Shown: piece by piece, positions 1-5,570 of the stretch
How the letters are laid out: each line of letters opens with the position of its first letter
Numbering within the stretch: the stretch's first letter is position 1
Origin: Ruminococcus sp.
GTDB lineage: Bacteria > Bacillota > Clostridia > Oscillospirales > Acutalibacteraceae
Length of the DNA stretch: 5,992 nt
Assembly (NCBI GenBank): GCA_017380355.1
Contig: JAFOED010000124.1
Span: forward strand, 1-5,992
Direction: 5' to 3'
The notes under the pieces: generated by a model
Seen by the model: the letters and a program-made list of their open reading frames with translations, nothing else
Told to the model about the DNA's origin: nothing
Database searches by the model: none
Translations under genes and position numbers: made by a program

Positions 1-40
1 ACGCAGTTTAAAGTTAGATATTTTTTGTTTAGACAAAATG

Positions 41-79
41 AAAAGACCTCGTAAGGCTGACGCCTACGAGGTCCTTTTT
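41..79. terminator. Bidirectional intrinsic terminator closing the SDR-GNAT-GNAT-CrtO-like operon
   Basis: GACCTCGTA (45-53) pairs perfectly with TACGAGGTC (65-73). After one bulged A, GGC (55-57) pairs with GCC (62-64) around a TGAC loop. The stem is flanked by AAAA on the left and CTTTTT on the right, so each strand ends in a U-run. It lies about 85 bp beyond the stop codon of the membrane protein gene, so it plausibly ends that minus-strand operon. It could also end a plus-strand gene lying left of the window. Confidence 0.85.
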
Positions 80-158
80 ATGAAGTATAAGCAGAAAATA
101 GCAACTTTTAACCTGTTAAATCGCTGCATTGCACCGCCCAAGAGCCTGTCTTTTTGTT

Positions 159-689
159 TTATCTCTTATTAAGTAGTTTCACAACTCGCGAGCGGTTATA
201 CCTTTGCATAATAACAAACATCATATCGAAGAACGCTGACAAAATTGATGTAATAACAAACACCGCCCATGCACCAAATGGGATTGCCGCAAAAATCGGC
301 AGAAAACTCAGCACAACAATAACCTCGTGCACCAGCTCTGCCTGACACATCGCCTGTGCGATTTCATCCCACGTATGTATCTTATTGTCAAACAGACTCA
401 TGTCATACGTCGGCATAAAGCCTTTCCACTTTTTGACTTTCAACCTATTGTAGATATGAAACTCTTTTTTACGCACTCTAAACCAAAAAGAGTTGTAATC
501 AGCGTGATTATGCATTATCAGATTCAGCACAAAACCGACCACAAGACGCATTATAAAATGATATGCTATCGTACCAAAAGTGATAGCAAAAGTCAGAGCA
601 ACTTCCCACTCTTTATAGTAGTATAACACCGAGCACAAAACAGTAAGCAAAAAGCTCACTATAGCTACTGCTTTTATTTTCTTCGCCAT
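159..689 (-). CDS. CrtO-like membrane protein (glycosyl-4,4'-diaponeurosporenoate acyltransferase family-like)
   Basis: A 176-residue integral membrane protein. Hydrophobic segments lie at about residues 7-25, 29-58 and 122-160, the last long enough to cross twice. Three motifs recall staphylococcal CrtO and its wide Firmicutes family: YNRLKVKKWKGFMP (80-93), QAELVHE (116-122, matching the family's E/RAE..H block) and QRYNRSR (162-168) near the C-terminus. CrtO itself esterifies a fatty acid onto the glucose of glycosylated diaponeurosporenoate in staphyloxanthin synthesis. No carotenoid desaturase, synthase or glycosyltransferase gene is visible here, so the real substrate is unknown and only membrane acyl transfer is a reasonable guess. 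The start has an AGGTG ribosome site 7 nt upstream, and the gene follows the preceding GNAT gene by 14 bp, so it is the last gene of the operon. The family match is from recalled motifs, not a search. Confidence 0.72.
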   Translation of the reverse strand: MAKKIKAVAIVSFLLTVLCSVLYYYKEWEVALTFAITFGTIAYHFIMRLVVGFVLNLIMHNHADYNSFWFRVRKKEFHIYNRLKVKKWKGFMPTYDMSLFDNKIHTWDEIAQAMCQAELVHEVIVVLSFLPIFAAIPFGAWAVFVITSILSAFFDMMFVIMQRYNRSRVVKLLNKR

Positions 690-703
690 TGTAACACCTA
701 ATT

Positions 704-1171
704 CTAATTTTTCTTATAAAACACAAGCGTCATTTTATCATTAATCACAATCGTTTTACCTGTAGTTTTGTAACCCATTTTTTCGTACAGATAACAATTG
801 CCTTTTTCCTGTAGTATTGTTTCGAGCTCCCAGTTTTCACTTCCGTGCAGATTTTCTGCTAACTCCATCGCTTTCTGCGCATAACCTTTTCCTCGGTGCT
901 CTTTTATGATAAAAATAGGGGAGATGCGTTTTGGCTCGTCGTTATTATAATCAACAACTCTAATTGCACCTACTTTCACACCATCTGATACGATATAGTA
1001 GTAATACGTAAAATTCTGATTAAGTCTCATAATGATTTTATCGAGCGGCTCAGTCGCAGGGCTTGTATCTGTGTCCTGATATTTTTCATATAAGTCACAA
1101 AAAGCTTTGGTCTGCATTTTCCATAACTTTTCAGCTTCTGAAATATCTATTCTGATCAATTCTATACCCAT
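704..1171 (-). CDS. GNAT-family N-acetyltransferase (second of two)
   Basis: A 155-residue single-domain GNAT protein, normal length for the fold. The acetyl-CoA pyrophosphate-binding motif A is clear: a beta strand ISPIFIIKEH (83-92) leads into RGKGYA (93-98) and a helix AQKAMELAENL. The C-terminal motif B region, GNCYLYEKMGYKTTGKT (124-140), is typical, with Tyr at the usual general-acid position (Y129 or nearby). Such enzymes move an acetyl group from acetyl-CoA to an amine; the acceptor cannot be told from sequence. The start has a strong GGAGG site 7-8 nt upstream, lying inside the 15-bp gap after the other GNAT gene. It shares only the fold core with that neighbour, so the two do not look like a recent tandem duplication. 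Confidence 0.88.
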   Translation of the reverse strand: MGIELIRIDISEAEKLWKMQTKAFCDLYEKYQDTDTSPATEPLDKIIMRLNQNFTYYYYIVSDGVKVGAIRVVDYNNDEPKRISPIFIIKEHRGKGYAQKAMELAENLHGSENWELETILQEKGNCYLYEKMGYKTTGKTIVINDKMTLVFYKKN

Positions 1172-1186
1172 AACTATACCTCCGCT

Positions 1187-1624
1187 TTACAGCCACTGTA
1201 TAAACGCTGTTTTATCGTCGCAGTTGTAACCTGCATTTCTGTAGAAATCAAGCGTGCTGTCGCTTTTCGATCCTGTCAGCAACATCATCTTATAACAATT
1301 ACGTTCTCTTGCTAAATTCTCTGCGAATTTCAGGCATGCACTAGCGTATCCTTTTCCTCTGTAGTCAGAATGTGTAACCACATTTTCGATAAACGCATAT
1401 GGTCGAACGCTCCTTGTTAAATTCGGGATAATCACACAAACACAAGATGAAATGATCTTTCCGTTCTTCTCACACACAATAATATGATGATTGCTATCAT
1501 CACAAATCGACAACCAAGTGTCCTGCAAGTGCTTATTATTTTCAGGAACACCTAGCTCGTGTAGATGGGTGTAAAGTTCGAGCAGTTCATTTAATTCATC
1601 GGATCTGATTTCTCTTACTGTCAT
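1187..1624 (-). CDS. GNAT-family N-acetyltransferase (first of two)
   Basis: A 145-residue single-domain GNAT acetyltransferase. Motif A runs from IENVVTHSDY (79-88) through RGKGYA (89-94) into the helix SACLKFAENLARERNC. The C-terminal block LDFYRNAGY (125-133) is the usual motif B. It is probably cytosolic, using acetyl-CoA; the acceptor is unknown. Its ATG overlaps the stop codon of the upstream SDR gene by one base (TAATG), a classic sign of translational coupling. A GGAGAAAAAGTA ribosome site lies within the end of the SDR gene. The two GNAT proteins of this operon differ outside the core and probably act on different substrates or steps. Confidence 0.88.
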   Translation of the reverse strand: MTVREIRSDELNELLELYTHLHELGVPENNKHLQDTWLSICDDSNHHIIVCEKNGKIISSCVCVIIPNLTRSVRPYAFIENVVTHSDYRGKGYASACLKFAENLARERNCYKMMLLTGSKSDSTLDFYRNAGYNCDDKTAFIQWL

Positions 1625-2532
1625 TACTTTTTCTCCAGATTCTCATTTATATATTCAATATATGGTTTTCTATTGTACACGCTGTCGAGGTTGTCCTTAT
1701 ACCATAAAAACTCCTCGTTGAGACCTTGTTCAAGTGGCAAAGTTTCACTCATCAACTCACTCATTTTCGACACATCAAGAACGTATTCGTAATCATAAAA
1801 GCAAAAGTAATCTCTCTGTGGCACGCTTTTTTCGACGTTCACAAAGCGCACTTCTTTCCCAGCAACTTTATAGCACAGCTCTACCCATTCTTTTACTGTA
1901 ACTATATCTTTATTACCTACGTTAAAAATTCGGTTTTGCGGATGCTTTTCTACGAGTATTTCTACAAAATGGCAGAGGTCAGCTACATTAAAAAATTGGA
2001 GCTTCATTTCTCCATTCTGCGGGAGATAAAAAGTTCTATCGTTCATAGCACAATCAAATGGGAATGCCTCACGATACAAGTTTTCATACACTCCGTAAAA
2101 ATACGGCGGTCTTAATATGTACGCGTTTTCAACATTCTCTAAAAGGCACTGCTCGGCTTCTAGCTTATTTGTGCCGTAATCACCCCACACGCTGTTGAAA
2201 CCGCAAGTCTGTTCTTCTGAAAAAGGCTGAGTATTAGTCTCAGGGTACACAGCACTAGAACTTATTAAAATATAATCATCAAAGGTGACACCCGAATCAA
2301 GAAGCGCTTTTACGTGCTCCTGCGTATATGCCGTAACATCTAAAATCAAATCGAAGTGCTTGTTTCTTAGAATATCTTTGATCTCTGTTCTGTCGCTCTT
2401 TATGAGAGTCACGCCTTTTACCTGTTCACGACTTCCGCGATTTAAAACAGAAACAGCGTTACCTTTCTCTACAAAATACTGAGCAGCAAACTTACTCACA
2501 AAAGTCGTACCGCCTGTAACTAAGATTTTCAT
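1624..2532 (-). CDS. NAD(P)-dependent SDR-family epimerase/reductase
   Basis: A 302-residue extended or atypical short-chain dehydrogenase/reductase, first gene of the operon. The N-terminal Rossmann fold begins MKILVTGGTTFVS; the family usually has GGTxFIG or GxxGxxG, and here the last glycine is replaced by Ser13. NRG (31-33) after beta-2 places a basic residue where NADP-preferring members often have one. ISSSAVY (90-96) carries the active-site Ser/Thr strand, and YGTNK (119-123) supplies the catalytic YxxxK pair. LRPPYFYG (140-147) is the usual substrate-loop strand, and RIFNVGNK (201-208) is typical of nucleotide-sugar epimerases and CSP41-like proteins. It probably reduces or epimerises a sugar nucleotide or similar compound. 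The start is fixed by an AAGGAG site upstream and a promoter just beyond it. Confidence 0.85.
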   Translation of the reverse strand: MKILVTGGTTFVSKFAAQYFVEKGNAVSVLNRGSREQVKGVTLIKSDRTEIKDILRNKHFDLILDVTAYTQEHVKALLDSGVTFDDYILISSSAVYPETNTQPFSEEQTCGFNSVWGDYGTNKLEAEQCLLENVENAYILRPPYFYGVYENLYREAFPFDCAMNDRTFYLPQNGEMKLQFFNVADLCHFVEILVEKHPQNRIFNVGNKDIVTVKEWVELCYKVAGKEVRFVNVEKSVPQRDYFCFYDYEYVLDVSKMSELMSETLPLEQGLNEEFLWYKDNLDSVYNRKPYIEYINENLEKK

Positions 2533-2559
2533 AATCTTCTCCTTAGAATTGCTATCTCG

Positions 2560-2588
2560 ATTTTACCACAAATTTTACTCTATAACAA
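2560..2588 (-). promoter_or_regulatory. Promoter of the SDR-GNAT-GNAT-CrtO-like operon
   Basis: On the minus strand, TTGTTA (2583-2588) and TAAAAT (2560-2565) are separated by exactly 17 bp. TGG immediately before the -10 box gives an extended -10. Transcription would start near 2553, about 20 nt ahead of the SDR start codon. The -35 box begins one base after the T-run of the rpsI terminator, so the two signals are packed together. Confidence 0.65.
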
Positions 2589-2589
2589 C

Positions 2590-2617
2590 AAAAATCCCCG
2601 AACGAAAAGTTCGGGGA
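2590..2617 (-). terminator. Intrinsic terminator of the rplM-rpsI operon
   Basis: CCCCGAAC (2596-2603) pairs with GTTCGGGG (2609-2616) around a 5-nt loop, extended by one A-T pair. On the minus strand the stem is followed by ATTTTTG, a usable U-run. It lies 21 bp beyond the rpsI stop codon. Confidence 0.88.
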
Positions 2618-2637
2618 AATTGATAGACAATATGAAA

Positions 2638-3039
2638 TTATCTCTTTGAGAACTGTGGTGCTCTTCTAGCTGCTTTGAGACCGTATTTCTTACGCTCTTT
2701 CATACGTGGGTCACGTGTGAGGAAGCCAGCCTTCTTAAGTGTAGCTCTGAGTGCATCAGAATCGTACTGAAGAAGTGCTCTTGAAATACCGTGACGGATA
2801 GCGCCAGCCTGACCTGTAACACCGCCGCCTGCTACTCTACATACAACGTCAAACTTCTCGCCTGTCTCTGTGAGAGTGAGAGGCTGTCTAACGATGAGCT
2901 TTAATGTCTCAAGACCGAAATACTCGTCGATATCTCTGTCGTTGATTGTGATTTTACCAGTACCCTGGTAGAGTCTTACTCTAGCAACAGAAGACTTTCT
3001 TCTGCCTGTACCGTAAAAATATGGTGCCTTATCGTACAT
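2638..3039 (-). CDS. rpsI: 30S ribosomal protein S9
   Basis: A 133-residue S9 (uS9), normal length. FYGTGRRKSSVARVRL (8-23) is the conserved N-terminal RNA-binding stretch. The signature GGGVTGQAGAIRHGISRALL (71-90) is intact, as are LTRDPRMKERKKYGLKAARRAPQFSKR and the SKR tail that reaches the P-site tRNA anticodon loop in the 30S subunit. A strong AAAGGAGG site precedes the ATG, lying in the 17-bp gap after rplM. It is co-transcribed with rplM, the arrangement found in most bacteria. Confidence 0.98.
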   Translation of the reverse strand: MYDKAPYFYGTGRRKSSVARVRLYQGTGKITINDRDIDEYFGLETLKLIVRQPLTLTETGEKFDVVCRVAGGGVTGQAGAIRHGISRALLQYDSDALRATLKKAGFLTRDPRMKERKKYGLKAARRAPQFSKR

Positions 3040-3056
3040 TTAAACTGCCTCCTTTC

Positions 3057-3485
3057 TTACATTTCGAACATCTCAGGCTTCTGAGCCTCGTGGATGTGCT
3101 CTGAACCTGCGAAAAGTCTTAATCTGAGCATAGCTGCTCTGCCGATTGTGTTTGATGGAATCATACCCTTAACTGCGAGCTCCATAGCCTTTTCAGGACG
3201 TGTAGCCATAAGTGTTGAGTAAACTGTTTCCTTCATGTGGCCGACATAACCTGTATGACGGTACCACTTTTTCTGCTCGAGTTTCTTACCTGTAAGAACA
3301 GCGTCTTTGCAGTTGATGATGATAACGTGGTCGCCGCAATCAACGTGTGGTGTGAATGTTACCTTGTGCTTACCTCTTAAGAGTACAGCAGCCTGAGCAG
3401 CTACTTTACCGAGTGGCTTGCCAGCAGCATCAATGATGTACCACTTGCGCTCAACCTCGCTTGCTTTAGCCATAAAAGTTGACAT
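3057..3485 (-). CDS. rplM: 50S ribosomal protein L13
   Basis: A 142-residue L13 (uL13), the common bacterial length, and an early assembly protein of the 50S subunit. Visible family blocks are RKWYIIDA (13-20), LLRGKHKVTFTPHVDCGD (35-52), KKWYRHTGY (72-80), AVKGMIPSNTIGR (104-116) and RLRLFAGSEHIH (121-132). I place the start at 3485. An in-frame ATG at 3500 would add five residues, but it lies within the Shine-Dalgarno sequence (ATGGAGG), has no ribosome site of its own and exceeds family length. It is the first gene of the rplM-rpsI operon, with a short leader of about 35-40 nt after the promoter. Confidence 0.97.
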   Translation of the reverse strand: MSTFMAKASEVERKWYIIDAAGKPLGKVAAQAAVLLRGKHKVTFTPHVDCGDHVIIINCKDAVLTGKKLEQKKWYRHTGYVGHMKETVYSTLMATRPEKAMELAVKGMIPSNTIGRAAMLRLRLFAGSEHIHEAQKPEMFEM

Positions 3486-3493
3486 AGCGATTT

Positions 3494-3498
3494 CCTCC
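3494..3498 (-). promoter_or_regulatory. Ribosome binding site that decides the rplM start
   Basis: GGAGG on the minus strand lies 8 nt before the ATG at 3485. The alternative upstream ATG (3500-3498) overlaps this site and is preceded only by A/T-rich sequence with no Shine-Dalgarno match. The downstream start is therefore preferred. Confidence 0.85.
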
Positions 3499-3528
3499 AT
3501 AGTTAATTTTTCTTTTTTGTGCTAACAG

Positions 3529-3557
3529 ATAATAACACTATTAAAATATAAAGTCAA
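3529..3557 (-). promoter_or_regulatory. rplM-rpsI promoter
   Basis: On the minus strand, TTGACT (3552-3557), 17 bp and TATTAT (3529-3534) form a near-consensus sigma-A promoter. TGT just before the -10 box makes it extended. Runs of A and T lie upstream of the -35 box, as in UP elements of ribosomal promoters. The predicted start near 3522 leaves a leader of under 40 nt. Confidence 0.85.
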
Positions 3558-3717
3558 CACTTTTTTATAACTTTTTTAATTTACAATATAACTTGCTCGC
3601 AAATGCTCCGTTTTTCTCGCGTTTCCTCGTGTTTTCTAATTTGCTATTTTTAAAATTTTCAAGATAAAAAACGTGAAAAATATAGAATTTATCTTATTTT
3701 TAATACTAAAACAAAAG

Positions 3718-3768
3718 AAAACCGCGTTCAGAGTTTACCATCTATTCACAGATTATTAACGCAGTTTT
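3718..3768. repeat. 11-bp inverted repeat with inner hairpin upstream of the Usp promoter
   Basis: AAAACCGCGTT (3718-3728) and AACGCAGTTTT (3758-3768) are inverted copies with one difference. Transcribed from the minus strand, the odd position becomes a G-U pair, so the 11-bp stem is complete there and is followed by CTTTTGTTTT. The 29-nt loop contains a small hairpin, ATCT-6 nt-AGAT (3740-3753). The right arm would sit at about -47 to -37 relative to the Usp transcription start. It could be an operator, or a loose terminator of minus-strand transcription; the sequence does not decide. Confidence 0.5.
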
Positions 3769-3789
3769 ACAAAATTCTTCATATTCGCG

Positions 3790-3798
3790 TGTTATGAT
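3790..3798 (+). promoter_or_regulatory. Extended -10 promoter of the Usp gene
   Basis: TGT followed by TATGAT (3793-3798) forms an extended -10 element. No good -35 box is found 16-18 bp upstream, which fits an extended -10 or activator-dependent promoter. Transcription would start near 3805, giving a leader of about 22 nt. Confidence 0.6.
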
Positions 3799-3812
3799 GA
3801 GTACAGTAAATT

Positions 3813-3823
3813 AAGGAGGTGAT
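3813..3823 (+). promoter_or_regulatory. Exceptionally complete Shine-Dalgarno site
   Basis: AAGGAGGTGAT is an 11-base match to the anti-Shine-Dalgarno 3' end of 16S rRNA and lies just before the ATG at 3827. It fixes the start codon and suggests efficient translation of this small stress protein. Confidence 0.9.
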
Positions 3824-3826
3824 AAC

Positions 3827-4252
3827 ATGAACCCTGAAAAGAAGCCGTCTGTACTCGTATGCGTAACAGGTCAGTATGACTGCGACAGGCTGATAAACGC
3901 AGGTTTTGAAATAGCTGTAGAAAAAGGTTATAACCTGCACGTACTGTGTGTACACGAACCTGTCAGCAACTGCTCGTTTTTGAGTGACGAATTCGAATAC
4001 CTGTACCAGACTTCAAAAAGCCTGTGTGCTGAGATGACGATAGCGTTTCACCCTGACGCACCACAAACCACAGCCGACTTCGCTAAGAAGATTAACGCAA
4101 AGCAAATTATCACGGGTATGCCGGATGACAGACCGCACGGTTTTGTCGACAGTATACACGAGCTTTTGCCGAAATCACACATAACTATTGTAACAAAAGA
4201 AGGCGAGCACCTGTACTACAGCGAAAACTGTTACGCAAAAGTGCCTGCCTGA
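3827..4252 (+). CDS. Small universal-stress-protein-like protein (UspA / KdpD-Usp type)
   Basis: A 141-residue soluble protein with an alpha/beta nucleotide-binding (HUP/UspA) pattern. An opening strand VLVCVTGQ (9-16) is followed by a helix RLINAGFEIAVEKG, strand LHVLCVHEP (37-45), a helix SDEFEYLYQTSKSLCAEM, and later IITGMPDD (94-101) and HITIVTKEG (118-126). The VCVTG opening and single-domain length are closest to the Usp domain of KdpD sensor kinases, but no histidine kinase or K+-transport gene is nearby. The full GxxGx9G(S/T) ATP loop of classic UspA proteins is not evident, so ATP binding is uncertain. It has six cysteines (12, 19, 41, 49, 67, 135), a high number for this size. It is monocistronic, with its own promoter and terminator. 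The role is presumably stress- or growth-phase-related, from family knowledge only. Confidence 0.72.
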   Translation: MNPEKKPSVLVCVTGQYDCDRLINAGFEIAVEKGYNLHVLCVHEPVSNCSFLSDEFEYLYQTSKSLCAEMTIAFHPDAPQTTADFAKKINAKQIITGMPDDRPHGFVDSIHELLPKSHITIVTKEGEHLYYSENCYAKVPA

Positions 4253-4307
4253 AAGCAAAATTAAATCAACTTAACAAACATTATCCCTATAATAATAGTC
4301 AATACTA

Positions 4308-4346
4308 CGGGCTGTGTGGAGTCACACAGTCCGTTTTTATTTTTTG
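4308..4346 (+). terminator. Intrinsic terminator of the Usp gene
   Basis: CGGGCTGTGTG (4308-4318) pairs with CACACAGTCCG (4323-4333), giving 11 pairs including one G-U around a GAGT loop. TTTTTATTTTTT follows immediately. It lies about 55 bp after the stop codon and separates this gene from the glucokinase gene. Confidence 0.93.
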
Positions 4347-4388
4347 AGTAAATTTTCACAGAAATATCTTTATTCTCTTTAATGTTTG

Positions 4389-4397
4389 TGTTATACT
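4389..4397 (+). promoter_or_regulatory. Extended -10 promoter of the ROK glucokinase gene
   Basis: TGT plus TATACT (4392-4397) forms an extended -10. The region 17 bp upstream (TTTATT) is a poor -35 box. The predicted start near 4404 gives a leader of about 25 nt. An AGAGGTG ribosome site (4415-4421) lies 7 nt before the ATG at 4429. No cre-like operator was recognised. Confidence 0.65.
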
Positions 4398-4428
4398 GTT
4401 TTTACAAACTTTAAAGAGGTGTATATAT

Positions 4429-5376
4429 ATGTATAGAGTAGGTATTGATTTAGGTGGCACAAACATCGTAGCAGGCGTTGTAAACGACCAGTACGAGATC
4501 ATCGCACGCGCAGAGTGTAAAACCGCTATTCCACGTCCTGAGTCCGACGTATGCGACTCTATGGCTGCTATAGTTAAAGAAGCTGTCAAAAAAGCTAAGC
4601 TCAAAATGGACGACATCGATTACATCGGTATCGGTGTACCAGGTGCTGTAAACCCTGACACAGGTATTGTAGAAACTTGTCCTAACCTGCTTTTCAAAAA
4701 CTGGGATGTCAGAAAAATGATGAACGACAGAACAGGCAAATATATCAAGATTGAAAACGACGCTAACGCTGCAGCTTTAGGCGAATTCCTCGCAGGTTCT
4801 GCAAAGGGTTGCAGAAACGCTGTTGCTATCACTTTAGGCACAGGTGTCGGCGGCGGTATCGTTATCGACGGCAAAATCTACTCAGGCTCTAACTTTGCAG
4901 GTGCAGAGCTCGGTCACATGGTAATTGTTAAAGATGGTAAAGAGTGCGGTTGTGGCAGAAAAGGTTGTTGGGAAGCATACGCTTCAGCTACAGCTCTCAT
5001 CAATATGACAAAAGACGCTATCCGCAACGAAAAGCCTGAATTCTCATATATGCTCAACCTTTGCGAAGGTGACATCAACAACGTATCAGGTAAAACAGCA
5101 TTCGATGCTCAGATCGCTGGCGATCCAACAGGTATCGCAGTTGTAAACGAGTACATCGGCTATCTCGCTTGTGGTATCACAAACGTAATCAACATCTTCC
5201 AGCCTGACGTTTTATGTATCGGTGGCGGCGTAAGCAAACAGGGCGACAATCTCTTAAATCCTGTACGCGCTATCGTTGAGGCTGAAAGAATCACAAAGCA
5301 CAACGAGAAGCAGACATATATCTGTGCCGCAACTTTAGGCAATGACGCTGGTATCATCGGCGCCGCAATGCTTTAA
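4429..5376 (+). CDS. glcK: ROK-family glucokinase
   Basis: A 315-residue ROK sugar kinase, typical glucokinase length; it should phosphorylate glucose to glucose-6-phosphate with ATP in the cytosol, feeding glycolysis. Domains are in order. The phosphate-1 loop is GIDLGGTN (5-12). ENDANAAALGE (109-119) carries the likely catalytic base Asp111. TLGTGVGGGIVIDGKIYSG (135-153) is the phosphate-2 loop. AELGHM (159-164) gives sugar ligands Glu160 and His163. CGCGRKGCWEAYAS (173-186) holds the zinc ligands Cys173, Cys175 and Cys180, which work with His163, and Glu182 contacts the sugar. IGGGVSKQGDNLL (264-276) is the adenosine-side glycine motif. There is no N-terminal winged helix, so it is an enzyme and not a ROK repressor such as XylR or NagC. 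Another hexose (mannose, allose, N-acetylmannosamine) is possible. The gene is monocistronic. Confidence 0.92.
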   Translation: MYRVGIDLGGTNIVAGVVNDQYEIIARAECKTAIPRPESDVCDSMAAIVKEAVKKAKLKMDDIDYIGIGVPGAVNPDTGIVETCPNLLFKNWDVRKMMNDRTGKYIKIENDANAAALGEFLAGSAKGCRNAVAITLGTGVGGGIVIDGKIYSGSNFAGAELGHMVIVKDGKECGCGRKGCWEAYASATALINMTKDAIRNEKPEFSYMLNLCEGDINNVSGKTAFDAQIAGDPTGIAVVNEYIGYLACGITNVINIFQPDVLCIGGGVSKQGDNLLNPVRAIVEAERITKHNEKQTYICAATLGNDAGIIGAAML

Positions 5377-5448
5377 TAAGCGCAGCACTACGAGGCGTGA
5401 CAAATAAGCGCCTAGATATAAATTTTTATCTTCAAACAGTATGATTTC

Positions 5449-5477
5449 GCCCTCCCTTTTCAGGGAGGGCTTCTTGT
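5449..5477 (+). terminator. Intrinsic terminator after the glucokinase gene
   Basis: GCCCTCCC (5449-5456) pairs perfectly with GGGAGGGC (5463-5470) around TTTTCA, followed by TTCTTGT. The stem is GC-rich but the U-run is broken, so some read-through is possible. It lies about 70 bp after the stop codon and ahead of the tRNA promoter. Confidence 0.8.
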
Positions 5478-5483
5478 AAATAA

Positions 5484-5542
5484 AACTTTTTTTAAAAAGA
5501 ATTAATTAAATACTTGACAAATGGGAAAAGTTATAATATAAT
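5484..5542 (+). promoter_or_regulatory. Perfect-consensus tRNA promoter with AT-rich upstream element
   Basis: TTGACA (5514-5519), exactly 17 bp, then TATAAT (5537-5542) match the sigma-A consensus at every position. Directly upstream, 5484-5513 is almost wholly A/T, with a T-run then A-runs resembling an UP element. Transcription would begin near 5549, about 20 nt before tRNA-Met. This is the strongest promoter in the window, as expected for stable RNA. Confidence 0.93.
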
Positions 5543-5570
5543 CGTTTTTGCTAATTTGTTTAGTTCGCAT

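Larger units (their letters stand above)
3501..3826. other. Divergent intergenic region between rplM and the Usp gene
   Basis: No coding sequence is supported here; it is strongly AT-rich. It holds the rplM promoter (3529-3557, minus) with A/T-tracts behind it (about 3558-3595) that could act as an UP element. It also holds an 11-bp inverted repeat (3718-3768), the extended -10 of the Usp gene and its ribosome site. The middle part (about 3600-3715) shows only a loose TTTCTCGCG/TTTCCTCGTG near-repeat at 3612-3630, to which I assign no function. Confidence 0.7.

Noticed and set aside
107..120. Short palindrome TTTAAC-CT-GTTAAA downstream of the CrtO-like gene
   Set aside because: Six AT-rich pairs with a 2-nt loop and no U-run; easily chance in this base composition.
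154..626. Plus-strand open frames opposite the CrtO-like gene (154-345 and 327-626)
   Set aside because: No ribosome sites and no recognisable domains; the minus-strand protein has family motifs and operon context.
1726..2482. Plus-strand open frames opposite the SDR gene (1726-2115 and 2285-2482)
   Set aside because: They are shadows of the coding strand; the SDR protein has intact motifs and these have no family features.
3486..3500. Longer rplM reading frame starting at 3500 (five extra residues, MEEIA)
   Set aside because: The ATG overlaps the Shine-Dalgarno sequence itself and has no ribosome site; the start at 3485 gives the standard 142-residue L13.
4356..4874. Minus-strand open frames opposite the glucokinase gene (4356-4616, 4620-4874), and a similar one at 5160-5357
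   Set aside because: They are antisense to a clear ROK kinase, have low-complexity unlikely proteins and no supporting start signals.
5393..5413. Small hairpin AGGCG/CGCCT just after the glucokinase stop
   Set aside because: Only 5 bp with an 11-nt loop and no U-run; the proper terminator is at 5449-5477.
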